A stretch of DNA of 64,000 nucleotides from a bacterium (GTDB lineage Bacteria > SZUA-182 > DTGQ01), in NCBI GenBank assembly GCA_040755755.1, contig JBFLZW010000018.1, positions 120,024-184,023 of the forward strand, in the 5' to 3' direction. Made by a program: the position numbers and the translations under genes. Shown here piece after piece: positions 32,801 to 39,594 of the stretch (position 1 is its first letter; each line of letters opens with the position of its first letter). Below the pieces are notes generated by a model that searched no databases, had not been told where the DNA came from, and saw nothing but the letters and a program-made list of their open reading frames with translations.

Positions 32801-35800
32801 TCCGGACTGAGCTTACCCTGGCTATCAGGCTCTGCCTGCCATATAACCCTATCCCGCTCCTGAGCCTGCGGCGCAGAAACTGGCTCCGGATTGAGCTCGC
32901 CCTTCTGCTCAGTCTCTGCCTGCGGGTTGAGCTCATCCTGCCTGGCAGATATTGTCCCTGGGCTCAACCTGCTCTGCCCGTCAGACTCTGCCTGCCATGT
33001 AACTCTATCCTGAGCCTGAGCCTGCGGCGCAGAAACTGGCTCCGGATTGAGCTCGACCCTCTGCTCAGTCTCTGCCTGCAGGGTGTGTTCAGAGGTTCCC
33101 CATCTTGGAGAGGTGCCTCTCTCATACTCCTCCCCCTTGAGGGGGGGAGCCCCTGTAGCAGGCAAGCCTCCATCACTCTCCTCCCCCTTGAGGGGGGAGG
33201 CTGGGTGGGGGTGATGGCTATTCTCACCCTTCTCATTGAAAAAGGGGAAATGGGGAACATCCGGGGTGTGTTCATCCTGTTTGACAGATGCTGCCTCCAG
33301 GCCAAGCTTGCCCTGCCCTTCAGTCACCGCATCCCATATAACCCTATCCTGTTCCTGACCCTGCTGCCTAAGAGCTGGCTCCGGATTGAGCTTGCCCTTA
33401 TGGTCAAGTTCCACCTTCACCTTAAGCTCATCCTGCATGGCCGATGCTCCCCCCAGGCTCTGGTTGCCCTGCCCATCAGGTGCTATTATCTGCCAATTAA
33501 TCCTATCCTGTTCCTGGAGCACAGTGACTGCCTCCTGGTTAAGCTCACCCCTCTGCTCAGTCTCTGCCTGCGGAGTGAACATGCTCTGCTGCGCAGACGC
33601 TGCCTCCGGCCTGAGCTTGGCCTGCTCATCAGGCCATGCCTGCCAATTAATCTCATTCTGGTCCTGCGGACCGGGAACTGGTTCCGAATTGAGCTTGCCC
33701 TTCTGACTAAGCTCTACCTGCGGGTTGAATGGACTCCGCTGGGCAGGCGCTGCCTCCAAACCGAGCTTGTCTTGCCCATCAGGCTCTGATTGCCATGTAA
33801 CCTGGCCCTGATCCTGATCCTGACTCCGAGCCTGCGGCCCAGGGGCTGGCTCCGCCAGGCTAAATTTGCCCTTCTGGTCAGGCTCTGTCTTCATGCCGAC
33901 TTCATCCTGCCTGGCTGAAGCTGCTTCCAAGCGGAGCCTGCTCTGCTCATCAGGCTCCACCTGCCCTGTAATCCCATTCTGATCCAACGGCCTGAGAACT
34001 GGCTCAGGGTTGGGCTTGTCCTTCTGATCAGGCTCTGCCTGCGGATTGAACATGCCCTGCCGGATAGATACTGCCTCCGGGCTCATCGTGCCCCGCCCAT
34101 CGGGTTCCTCTGCCTTCATATTGAGCTTATCCTGCCTGGCCGATGCTACTTCCAGGCTGGCCTTGTCCTGCCCATCAGGTGCTATCTGCCAATTAATCCT
34201 ATCCTGTCCCTGGAGCACAGTGACTGGCTCCTGATTGAGCTCGCCCATCTGCTCAGTCTCTGCCTGCGGGGTGAACATGCTCTGCTGCGCAGACGCAGCC
34301 TCCGGGTTAAGCTTACTTTGCCCATCAGGAGACTCTGCCTGCCATGTAACCCCATCCGGTTCCTGAGCCTGCGGGCCGGGGGGAACTGTCGCCGGGCTGA
34401 ACTCGCCATTCTGATCTGAGTCCACCTGCAGGGTATATTCACCATGCTTGACAGGTTCTGCATCAAAGCTAAATTTGCTCTGTCCATCAGGCTCTGCCTG
34501 CCAATTAATCCCATTCTGAACCCGCTGCCCGGGAACTGGCTCCGAGCTGAATTTTCCCTTCTGGTCAGGCTCTGCCTGTATCCTGAATTTATCCTGCATG
34601 ACAGGCACAGGCTCTACCTCATCCTGAGCCTGTGCCCGCGGCACAAAAACTGGCTCCAGATTGAGCTTGCCATTCTGGTCAGGTTCTGCCTTCATGTTGA
34701 GCTTATCCTGCCTGGCCGAAGCTGCATCTGAGCTAAGTTTGCCCTGCCCATTGGGCACTGCCTGCCAATCAACCCTATACCTATTCTGCGGCCCAGAAAT
34801 CAACTCCGGATTGAGCGGGCTCTTCTCAGGCTCCGCCTGGGGGTCAAGGGTGCTCTGCCGGGCAGGTTCTGCGAAGTATTCGCTGTGATTGCCTTCCCCT
34901 TCGATGATGGAGCCGCGAACTACCTCCAAAGGAGGTAAGGATTCACCATGATCATCCCCTTCGATCACGGATAGGCTATCCACATCCTCATTAGGAAATG
35001 ATCTATCATACTCCTCTCTCATGGCTATGACTTCATTATCCACCTTCCCACCAGGTGCGAGACTGTCATCCCTCTCCCCCTCAAAGGGCGATGTCATTAA
35101 ATCAAGGGCAGTCATTGAGCCCAGGGCAGTCTCTTTCCCCCCTCGCCCCTGTGGAGAGAGGGTTGTGGTGAGCGGCTTTGCGGTGCGAAGCGCTAAGTTA
35201 ATGACATTGTCCGTAAGGGGGGAGGCTGAATAGGGATGATAGATGAGATCACCCTCTTCTGTCTCCCTGACAAAGGCAGGAGTCTGGCCACTGCCTTCTG
35301 CGGCGGCACCCACAGTGTGGGGTAGCCCTTTGGATTGCGGTGGCACGACACCGCTTTCCTTCTCATGGAGTGAGGATGAAGGGATAGTCATTTTCCTTGC
35401 AGATGGCTCAACATAGCCGCTTTCATGAATAGCCGGGCTTAACTGAATAGCATTGCCCTCACTGGGGAGAGGGCTGGCAGTGTGCTCAAGCCACAGGGGC
35501 TCCCTGCGCCACAGGGGCTTTAAGTCCTCCTCGATAAATGGGAGGTATTGATGACCACGGGATAGACTTTGAGTCACTTCCGGGTCAGGTTGTGTTACCC
35601 CAGAGAAGCTTTGAATTCGCACCGGGGGAGGCTGGAACCCCTCACGGATACCCTCATGGCTACCCTGACTTTCCCCAGGGTGAAGTGGGGTTTCCCCAGG
35701 GAGGCTCCGGGTGTCTTTCCCTGAACCAATGTCTGTGTCTGCTGACCCCTTATTGACAACTGCCGGTCCGGGCTCTCCTTCCTGCTGTGCCTGGAGTGGG

Positions 35801-36558
35801 CGCACATTTTCAAAGTCAATCCTGACTGTGGACCAATGGTAAGGAATTATCCGCTTTATATATATTTTATCTGCCTCTGATTCCACCAGGGTTATTCTCC
35901 CGATCCCGTTCTTCCCGATCCGATCCTGGGCTCTGTACCTGGCTATACCCCTGCCCCTGGTATCCTGAGACTGAACCATATCCCTGGCTATGGCCTGCGC
36001 TCTGAACGTGTCCCCGGCCCAATACCTGTTTTGAGCCACTTCCCCGGCATCTCTCATGAAATACCCGGCCTGAGCCACGTTCATCTTCCCGGTCATGTCC
36101 GAGTCCCTGGTCACAGCCACTTCTCCATCCGTATTCACCTCCCCGGATGTTTTCACGCTCCTGGCCATATCCACATCCACGGCTATGTCTCCATCCCTGA
36201 TCATATCCATATCTCCGGCCATGTCCACATCAGCGGCCATGTCCGTATCTCTGGCCATATCTCTATCCCTGGCCGCATCCAGAGCCAAATTCTCAGCCTG
36301 CGGCATATCCTTGACTGCAACCTGCGGCATATCCTTGACCGCATCCCTGACCCTGGCTGCCATGTCCCCGGTCATGTCCTTTGCTTTATCAAAGGAGCTC
36401 AGGGAACGGCTCAGAAACTGGAAAAAGAGATTGTCGGAATCAGGGGGAACCGTTTTTGATTCTCTCCCTCTGGATTTTTCTTCGATCTGTCTGGCCGCTC
36501 TGGTTTTTATAAATTGGAGGCGATCCGCACCTGATGGAAAATTCTGAGCCGAAAGCAT
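29806..36558 (-). CDS. fliK: Giant repeat-containing flagellar hook-length control protein FliK
   Basis: FliK is secreted during hook growth and its C-terminal domain acts on FlhB to switch export from hook to filament proteins. The product has 2250 residues, several times the usual 400-700. The Flg_hook domain is at about residues 2100-2200 (LTVNLHPEHLGRLHISLELK, then a helix). N-terminal residues about 99-152 repeat DMA.D units. Residues about 590-1760 hold roughly 19 degenerate units with W-Q-A-E-P-D-G-Q, then A-S-A-R-Q-D-E, then E-P-D-Q-K-G-K-L-N-P-E-P-V. Residues about 1786-1970 have DPQGKQ-type repeats. An in-frame 61-codon insertion lies at about 1095-1156. It sits between flgC and flgD. 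Confidence 0.88.
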   Translation of the reverse strand: MLSAQNFPSGADRLQFIKTRAARQIEEKSRGRESKTVPPDSDNLFFQFLSRSLSSFDKAKDMTGDMAARVRDAVKDMPQVAVKDMPQAENLALDAARDRDMARDTDMAADVDMAGDMDMIRDGDIAVDVDMARSVKTSGEVNTDGEVAVTRDSDMTGKMNVAQAGYFMRDAGEVAQNRYWAGDTFRAQAIARDMVQSQDTRGRGIARYRAQDRIGKNGIGRITLVESEADKIYIKRIIPYHWSTVRIDFENVRPLQAQQEGEPGPAVVNKGSADTDIGSGKDTRSLPGETPLHPGESQGSHEGIREGFQPPPVRIQSFSGVTQPDPEVTQSLSRGHQYLPFIEEDLKPLWRREPLWLEHTASPLPSEGNAIQLSPAIHESGYVEPSARKMTIPSSSLHEKESGVVPPQSKGLPHTVGAAAEGSGQTPAFVRETEEGDLIYHPYSASPLTDNVINLALRTAKPLTTTLSPQGRGGKETALGSMTALDLMTSPFEGERDDSLAPGGKVDNEVIAMREEYDRSFPNEDVDSLSVIEGDDHGESLPPLEVVRGSIIEGEGNHSEYFAEPARQSTLDPQAEPEKSPLNPELISGPQNRYRVDWQAVPNGQGKLSSDAASARQDKLNMKAEPDQNGKLNLEPVFVPRAQAQDEVEPVPVMQDKFRIQAEPDQKGKFSSEPVPGQRVQNGINWQAEPDGQSKFSFDAEPVKHGEYTLQVDSDQNGEFSPATVPPGPQAQEPDGVTWQAESPDGQSKLNPEAASAQQSMFTPQAETEQMGELNQEPVTVLQGQDRINWQIAPDGQDKASLEVASARQDKLNMKAEEPDGRGTMSPEAVSIRQGMFNPQAEPDQKDKPNPEPVLRPLDQNGITGQVEPDEQSRLRLEAASARQDEVGMKTEPDQKGKFSLAEPAPGPQARSQDQDQGQVTWQSEPDGQDKLGLEAAPAQRSPFNPQVELSQKGKLNSEPVPGPQDQNEINWQAWPDEQAKLRPEAASAQQSMFTPQAETEQRGELNQEAVTVLQEQDRINWQIIAPDGQGNQSLGGASAMQDELKVKVELDHKGKLNPEPALRQQGQEQDRVIWDAVTEGQGKLGLEAASVKQDEHTPDVPHFPFFNEKGENSHHPHPASPLKGEESDGGLPATGAPPLKGEEYERGTSPRWGTSEHTLQAETEQRVELNPEPVSAPQAQAQDRVTWQAESDGQSRLSPGTISARQDELNPQAETEQKGELNPEPVSAPQAQERDRVIWQAEPDSQGKLSPEVEVVFAQRSMFNPQAEPDQKGELNPEPIPVSQAQEQKGEEVKIIWQAIPDEQGKVGLETVSVKQNEFTLKIEPHQKDDFNPEPVPGLQAQDSEPVPGPQDQNEINWQAWPDEQAKLRPEAASAQQSMFTPQAETEQRGELNQEAVTVLQEQDRINWQIIAPDGQGNQSLGGASAMQDELKVKVELDHKGELNPEPVPAPQAQAQDRVTWQAEPDSQGKLSPEVEVVFAQRSMFNPQAEPDQKGELNPEPIPVPQAQEQKGEEVKIIWQAIPDEQGKVGLEAVSVKQNELTLKIEPHQKDDFNPEPVPGLQAQDQAQDQDRVIWQAEPDGQGKPGMEAAPTQQSMFNPQAEPDQKGKPNLETASARQDKLDPQAEHDPKGKLNPEPVPEQQYQGQDRINWQAEPDGAGKPGLEAASVRQDEFNMKVEPDPKGEPILESVPEPQGQNRVNWLAGPDEQGALSLDAASARQDELNMNRGPDPKDERKPGLVPAPQDNLNQQAEPALSTDLNSWEDLNLPESFDPQPKFDLPVESDPDLQGKIDPQDKQRLIDLRVIQETVNPRTIDPQGRQREIDQQSDKLQSIQGETDRHSKPQDADPRREKADIDPQVMQKEGNLQGTQRVIDPQGTRQDIDPLGKQQVIGPHIVQGITDPEGNREEIGFQDRKGGDADHQSRQRAVDFQAQQQAGNLQGKQQDTDPKAIPKALQGDVDLQGKLTRQVDLNPPQNWQSQTQPVKPGSKSSSAQQGDEKNVLPISSKEQPGSGISVSSPPHPFAAPPSKEVDVPAISRSLTGLVEKQSTPYHDKPKSGPLTSPDSKEAAFSLKLPGQPSLRESTSLPAAINTSTSAASSPVEEIIQQVMPRLTAHIRDNGHSLTVNLHPEHLGRLHISLELKENMFRAHLAADNPQTQKILEENLASLKVSLARHLADQGLEVNQFSVSVGGGGIGHQKQSRFSGYPEGQYQKRREQGLAGISAADTPGSPFGQNGKHDTGDNEINYLA
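31872..32238. repeat. fliK internal duplication A, copy 1
   Basis: This 367-base segment is repeated at 32538-32904 with fewer than about ten mismatches by eye. The offset is 666 bases (222 codons), so the frame is kept. Confidence 0.85.
32231..32527. repeat. fliK internal duplication B, copy 1
   Basis: This segment of about 297 bases is repeated at 33392-33688 with almost no mismatches. The offset is 1161 bases (387 codons), again in frame. Confidence 0.85.
32538..32904. repeat. fliK internal duplication A, copy 2
   Basis: Second copy of 31872-32238 at a 666-base offset. Visible differences include GGGTAAGCTC versus GGGTAAACTC and CTGCCTCC versus CTGTCTCC. Confidence 0.85.
33081..33274. 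mobile_element. Small in-frame insertion element in fliK (MITE-like)
   Basis: An 11-base direct repeat, GGGTGTGTTCA, at 33081-33091 and 33264-33274 bounds the insertion; the period is 183 bases, exactly 61 codons. Just inside are 9-base inverted repeats, GTTCCCCAT (33095-33103) and ATGGGGAAC (33250-33258). The interior has two copies of CTCCTCCCCCTTGAGGGGGG. In the protein the flanking codons read DEHT and SEHT on the two sides, and sibling units have no such insert. This is the signature of a small non-autonomous element with target-site duplication. There is no coding capacity for a transposase. Confidence 0.7.
33392..33688. repeat. fliK internal duplication B, copy 2
   Basis: Second copy of 32231-32527 at a 1161-base offset. 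Confidence 0.85.
35091..35207. repeat. Second repeat-derived block in fliK with 10-base inverted ends
   Basis: ATGTCATTAA (35091-35100) and TTAATGACAT (35198-35207) are perfect inverted repeats 117 bases end to end (39 codons). The interior has C-rich and G-rich words (CTCGCCCCTGTGGAGAGAGG) like the blocks at 33.1 kb and 63.4 kb. It encodes LTTTLSPQGRGGKE on the minus strand, a translation typical of such repeats. No clear target duplication was found. Confidence 0.5.
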
Positions 36559-36675
36559 TATCTTTTGCCCCTTGGCCTGTGCTCTTCATTCGTGCACTGA
36601 GCCCGTATTGTGTTAAACCCTTCATTTACGAATATGAACGGGAAAACCGTGCTTGTGATCCTGCCTTCTCATATC

Positions 36676-37110
36676 TCATATTTTCAGCGTGTTCTTGATC
36701 ATATCCTTGGTCGCGCTGACTGCGGTAAGATTAGCTTCGTAGGCACGCATGGTAGTGAGCAGATTGCCCATTTCCTCTATGGGGCTGATATTGGGCATGG
36801 CCACTACACCATCGGCATCTGCATCCGGATGCGAAGGGTCATAGACCAGGTTCGGCTGCCGGGGATCGGTGAAGGTTCCGATCACTTCGACTTTGTTCAC
36901 CGGCCTTATTCCAACGGATTTCAGGATTTCCTCAAAGGTAGGCTGTTGAACCGGAATGGCTGCGAAAGTGGCGTCCTGACGGCGATAGGGGCCGCCGGCA
37001 GCAGTCCTGGTGGTGGTAGCATTGGCAATATTGCTGGAAATAAGATTCATCCGATAGCGCTGGGCCATCAGCCCGGAGGAACTGACATCAAGTGAGGTAA
37101 ACAGATTCAT
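36676..37110 (-). CDS. flgC: Proximal rod protein FlgC
   Basis: The 144-residue product starts MNLFTSLDVSSSGLMAQRYR, then MNLISSNIANATTTRTAAGGPYRRQ, matching FlgC, and ends with helical EANLTAVSATKDMIKNTLKI. The PYRRQDATFAAIP segment is also typical. It begins 2 bases after flgB ends, so the two rod genes are coupled. The neighbour downstream is fliK. Confidence 0.95.
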   Translation of the reverse strand: MNLFTSLDVSSSGLMAQRYRMNLISSNIANATTTRTAAGGPYRRQDATFAAIPVQQPTFEEILKSVGIRPVNKVEVIGTFTDPRQPNLVYDPSHPDADADGVVAMPNISPIEEMGNLLTTMRAYEANLTAVSATKDMIKNTLKI

Positions 37111-37112
37111 GG

Positions 37113-37511
37113 CTATTTTCTCCCTTCGGCAATAACTGTCCGCAGTTGCTCGAACCGTTTCGAGAGCATCAGAGTCAGAGTGGTGAACATGAGCTGATTT
37201 TCAGTAAGTTTGCTCATTTCCAGGTCCAGATCCACGGTATTTCCGTCATTCTTGACCGGCGTGGAAGTTGGCACCAGTTGAGGATCACGCAGCTTTTCAT
37301 TCATTACCAGATCAAATGCCCGGTAATTGGGGGTATTCAGGTTGGCGATATTCGAGGAGATCAGGCTGTTGCGCCTGACCCGGTAATCCACTCCCTGTTC
37401 CAGATCAGGAAAGGGTTGATCGAACAATTTTTTTTGAATAATCCGGCCGGTCTGGCCTTTCGATTCAGCCTCAATATTCATTGGCGCATTTTCGATTCTA
37501 CTGATTGGCAC
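37113..37511 (-). CDS. flgB: Proximal rod protein FlgB
   Basis: FlgB forms the base of the rod. The signature RRNSLISSNIANLNTPNYRA (after about residue 45) and the C-terminal SKRFEQLRTVIAEGRK are present. Start choice is uncertain: the GTG at 37511 (VPISRIENAPM) has GGGAGAG 7 bases upstream, while a TTG at 37547 and an ATG at 37535 have no good site. With the GTG the protein has 132 residues. It precedes flgC by 2 bases. Confidence 0.88.
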   Translation of the reverse strand: MPISRIENAPMNIEAESKGQTGRIIQKKLFDQPFPDLEQGVDYRVRRNSLISSNIANLNTPNYRAFDLVMNEKLRDPQLVPTSTPVKNDGNTVDLDLEMSKLTENQLMFTTLTLMLSKRFEQLRTVIAEGRK

Positions 37512-37594
37512 TTGAGTACTCTCCCTGGACAGCATATCCTGAGTCAAAGGTCAAAGACCGCTTCACTGCAAAGACTTCGGTTCCTATCTCGTAA

Positions 37595-37625
37595 GAAACA
37601 CCAGCCATACGGTTATGGCTGGAAC
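37595..37625 (-). other. Hairpin before flgB
   Basis: CCAGCCATA and TATGGCTGG form a perfect 9-bp stem around ACCG (plus-strand positions about 37602-37623). No T-tract follows. It lies between the small unknown gene and flgB, and could be an mRNA processing or stability element. Confidence 0.4.
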
Positions 37626-37635
37626 AAATAATCTC

Positions 37636-37839
37636 CTACACGGTAACATCAATCCTTGGGGCCTGCTCTTCTTCCTGCTCCTGCGAAGGTGCTCCTCCAG
37701 ATACCTTCTTCACTCCCGCCTGAGCTGATTCCTGCTTCTTCCTGAGCGGAGACCGGCTGTTCTTCCGGCTGCCCTGATTCCTCCCGCCCACAGCCGGGTA
37801 ACCGGCTACTGGCGGCTGTATGCCGACTGGATTGATCAT
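37636..37839 (-). CDS. Small basic unknown protein of the flagellar locus
   Basis: I do not recognise it. The ATG at 37839 (MINPVGIQPP) has AGGGGG about 7 bases upstream and gives 67 residues. The open frame extends 22 codons upstream, but that part translates the CAGTGGTCAGTGG repeat (MVSGQWSVK). The protein is rich in Gly, Ser, Lys, Arg and Gln, with a central basic stretch SRKNSRSPLRKKQE, and has no membrane segment. It lies between fliA and flgB. It could be a small regulator, but nothing supports this directly. Confidence 0.5.
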   Translation of the reverse strand: MINPVGIQPPVAGYPAVGGRNQGSRKNSRSPLRKKQESAQAGVKKVSGGAPSQEQEEEQAPRIDVTV

Positions 37840-37923
37840 GCTTTTCCCCCTTTCATCCTTTTCGATTCCTGGCCACGTCTTTACTGACCACTGGCCACTG
37901 ACCACTGTTTCCTCCCCCCTCCC

Positions 37924-38688
37924 CTACAGCATCACTTCCCGGAGTTTCTGCTTCAGCAGGATCATGGCCTTGGTATGCCGCTCCGAGATAGTCGATTCGG
38001 CAAGGCCCAGGATAGTGCCGATTTCTTTCATGGTCAGCTCGTCCCAGTAATAGAGCGAGAGGATCATCTGGTCCTTGACGTTCAGCTCGTTAATGGCCTT
38101 GGCCAAGAGGTCTTTGATCTGCTTCAGATTGACCTTCTCATAGATGGTTTCATCCTGTGAGCTTTTCAGGCATTCGAGAATATTGTCCTTCTCATCGATG
38201 GGCAGGACTTTGGTTAAATCCTCCAGGCTGATAATGGACACGTTGCGCACCTGATTGATGAGCTTATGGTATTTTTCCAGGGAGATATTCATTTCCGCGG
38301 CAATTTCCTCATCGGTTGCTGCCCGGCCCTTTCTCTGCTCCACGTCGATGTAGGCTTTTTCCACCTTCTTGACCTTCTGGTGTATGGAGCGGGGAGTCCA
38401 GTCCTGGGCCCGCAGCTCATCCAGAATTGCCCCGCGGATCCTGAACTCTGCATAGGTCTTGAACTTGACGTCCTTGGAAGCGTCAAATTTTTCTATGGCA
38501 TCGAGGAGACCGATGATGCCCGCTTCGATCAGGTCTTCGGTCTGGACATTCGGAGGCAGACGGTTGGCGATGCGGGTAGCGATGAATTTGATCATGGGCA
38601 GATGATCAAGGATCAGTTGGTTGCGATCCTCTTCGCTTTCAATCCAGGATGTCTCGTACTGCTTCTCGGTTTTAAATATATTTTTCAT
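37924..38688 (-). CDS. fliA: Flagellar sigma factor FliA (sigma-28, WhiG family)
   Basis: FliA directs RNA polymerase to late flagellar genes. The 254-residue protein has sigma region 2 (LPMIKFIATRIANRLPPNVQ, then EDLIEAGIIGLLDAIEKFD and FKTYAEFRIRGAILDELRAQ), region 3 (ATDEEIAAEMNISLEKY) and region 4 (LYYWDELTMKEIGTILGLAE). SVSQIH-like features are replaced by SIHQKVKK. No anti-sigma flgM gene is seen in the window. It follows flhG by 12 bases, an order frequent in polar flagellates. Confidence 0.93.
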   Translation of the reverse strand: MKNIFKTEKQYETSWIESEEDRNQLILDHLPMIKFIATRIANRLPPNVQTEDLIEAGIIGLLDAIEKFDASKDVKFKTYAEFRIRGAILDELRAQDWTPRSIHQKVKKVEKAYIDVEQRKGRAATDEEIAAEMNISLEKYHKLINQVRNVSIISLEDLTKVLPIDEKDNILECLKSSQDETIYEKVNLKQIKDLLAKAINELNVKDQMILSLYYWDELTMKEIGTILGLAESTISERHTKAMILLKQKLREVML

Positions 38689-38700
38689 AATAGGGGTACC

Positions 38701-39594
38701 TCACTCATGTCCCAGATTAAGGACATTACTCAAGAAGAAATTAATGCTTTTGTTAGACCACGGGTCGTAGGGAATACCGCCAACAGATTCTGCTACCTTC
38801 CGGATCTCCTGACTGATCCTGGCCCTGGGGTACTGCTTGACCACGATCTGCTGGTTCCTTGATGCCTGAACCAGTCTGGGATCAGCCGAGAGAGTCCCGA
38901 GGTGTCGGATGGGAACCTTGAGGAAGCGCTGGCAGATCTTCTCCAACTTCTGAAAAAGATCCTTTCCATGCAGGGCGTTATATGCATGGTTGGTAATGAC
39001 ATGAAACCCGGTAACACCATACCGTATGGCCAGTACCTTGATGGTGGCATAGGCATCGGCCAGAGAGGTCGGATCCGGGGAGAGTATGACTATCACCTCC
39101 TGAGCCATCTGGTTAAAAGCCATGACATTGGAAGAGATGCCGGCTGCCGTATCGATCAGGATGAAATCGTAGTGCTGATCCAGAAGATCGAGCTGGGATT
39201 TCAGGTAGAGCTTCTGGCTGGCGCTCAGGTGGGTCATCTCTTCGATACCGGAAGCTGCGGGCAGGATCGAAACTCCATCGGGGCTTTCGGCAATCACTTC
39301 AAAGATGCTTTTCTCCTGCCGGATAACATGCTGGAGCGTCCACTGAGACGAGATCCCCAGCAGGATATTGACATTGGCCAGTCCAAGATCGGCATCGATA
39401 ATCAGCACCTTTTTGTTGAACTGCCGCAAGGCAAAGGCCAGATTTACGGCGATGTTGGTTTTTCCCACCCCTCCCTTGCCGCTGGTGATGGAAAAAATTC
39501 TGGCCTTCTGGATGAGCAGGGGAGCGGCGGACTCATCAGGGATTGCAGCAGTTACAGCTACCATTTTGCGAAGGTTGTCTGCCTGGTCAAACAT
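38701..39594 (-). CDS. flhG: Flagellar number regulator FlhG (MinD-like ATPase)
   Basis: FlhG (also called YlxH or FleN) limits the number of flagella. The 297-residue protein has the deviant Walker A motif SGKGGVGKTNIAVNLA, DADLGLANVNILLG and IDTAAGISSNVMAFN, all standard for this MinD branch. The N-terminal region before the ATPase is about 30 residues; the DQADNLRKMV segment (residues 3-12) resembles the FlhF-activating helix of FlhG. It overlaps flhF by 8 bases. Confidence 0.93.
   Translation of the reverse strand: MFDQADNLRKMVAVTAAIPDESAAPLLIQKARIFSITSGKGGVGKTNIAVNLAFALRQFNKKVLIIDADLGLANVNILLGISSQWTLQHVIRQEKSIFEVIAESPDGVSILPAASGIEEMTHLSASQKLYLKSQLDLLDQHYDFILIDTAAGISSNVMAFNQMAQEVIVILSPDPTSLADAYATIKVLAIRYGVTGFHVITNHAYNALHGKDLFQKLEKICQRFLKVPIRHLGTLSADPRLVQASRNQQIVVKQYPRARISQEIRKVAESVGGIPYDPWSNKSINFFLSNVLNLGHE

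Noticed and set aside
31675-33789. A 704-codon open frame antisense to the fliK repeats
   Set aside because: It is Leu/Arg/Cys-rich, follows the period of the repeat units and has no start signal or family resemblance. Repetition of stop-free units on one strand makes such antisense frames likely.
29806-36558. Possible CRISPR array or satellite DNA in the repeat region
   Set aside because: The units are degenerate, about 150-180 bases, stay in frame on the minus strand and encode acceptable protein. There are no short identical repeats with regular unique spacers.
37555-37635. Possible riboswitch (c-di-GMP type) before flgB
   Set aside because: Only a single perfect hairpin is visible; the conserved GEMM core elements could not be matched.
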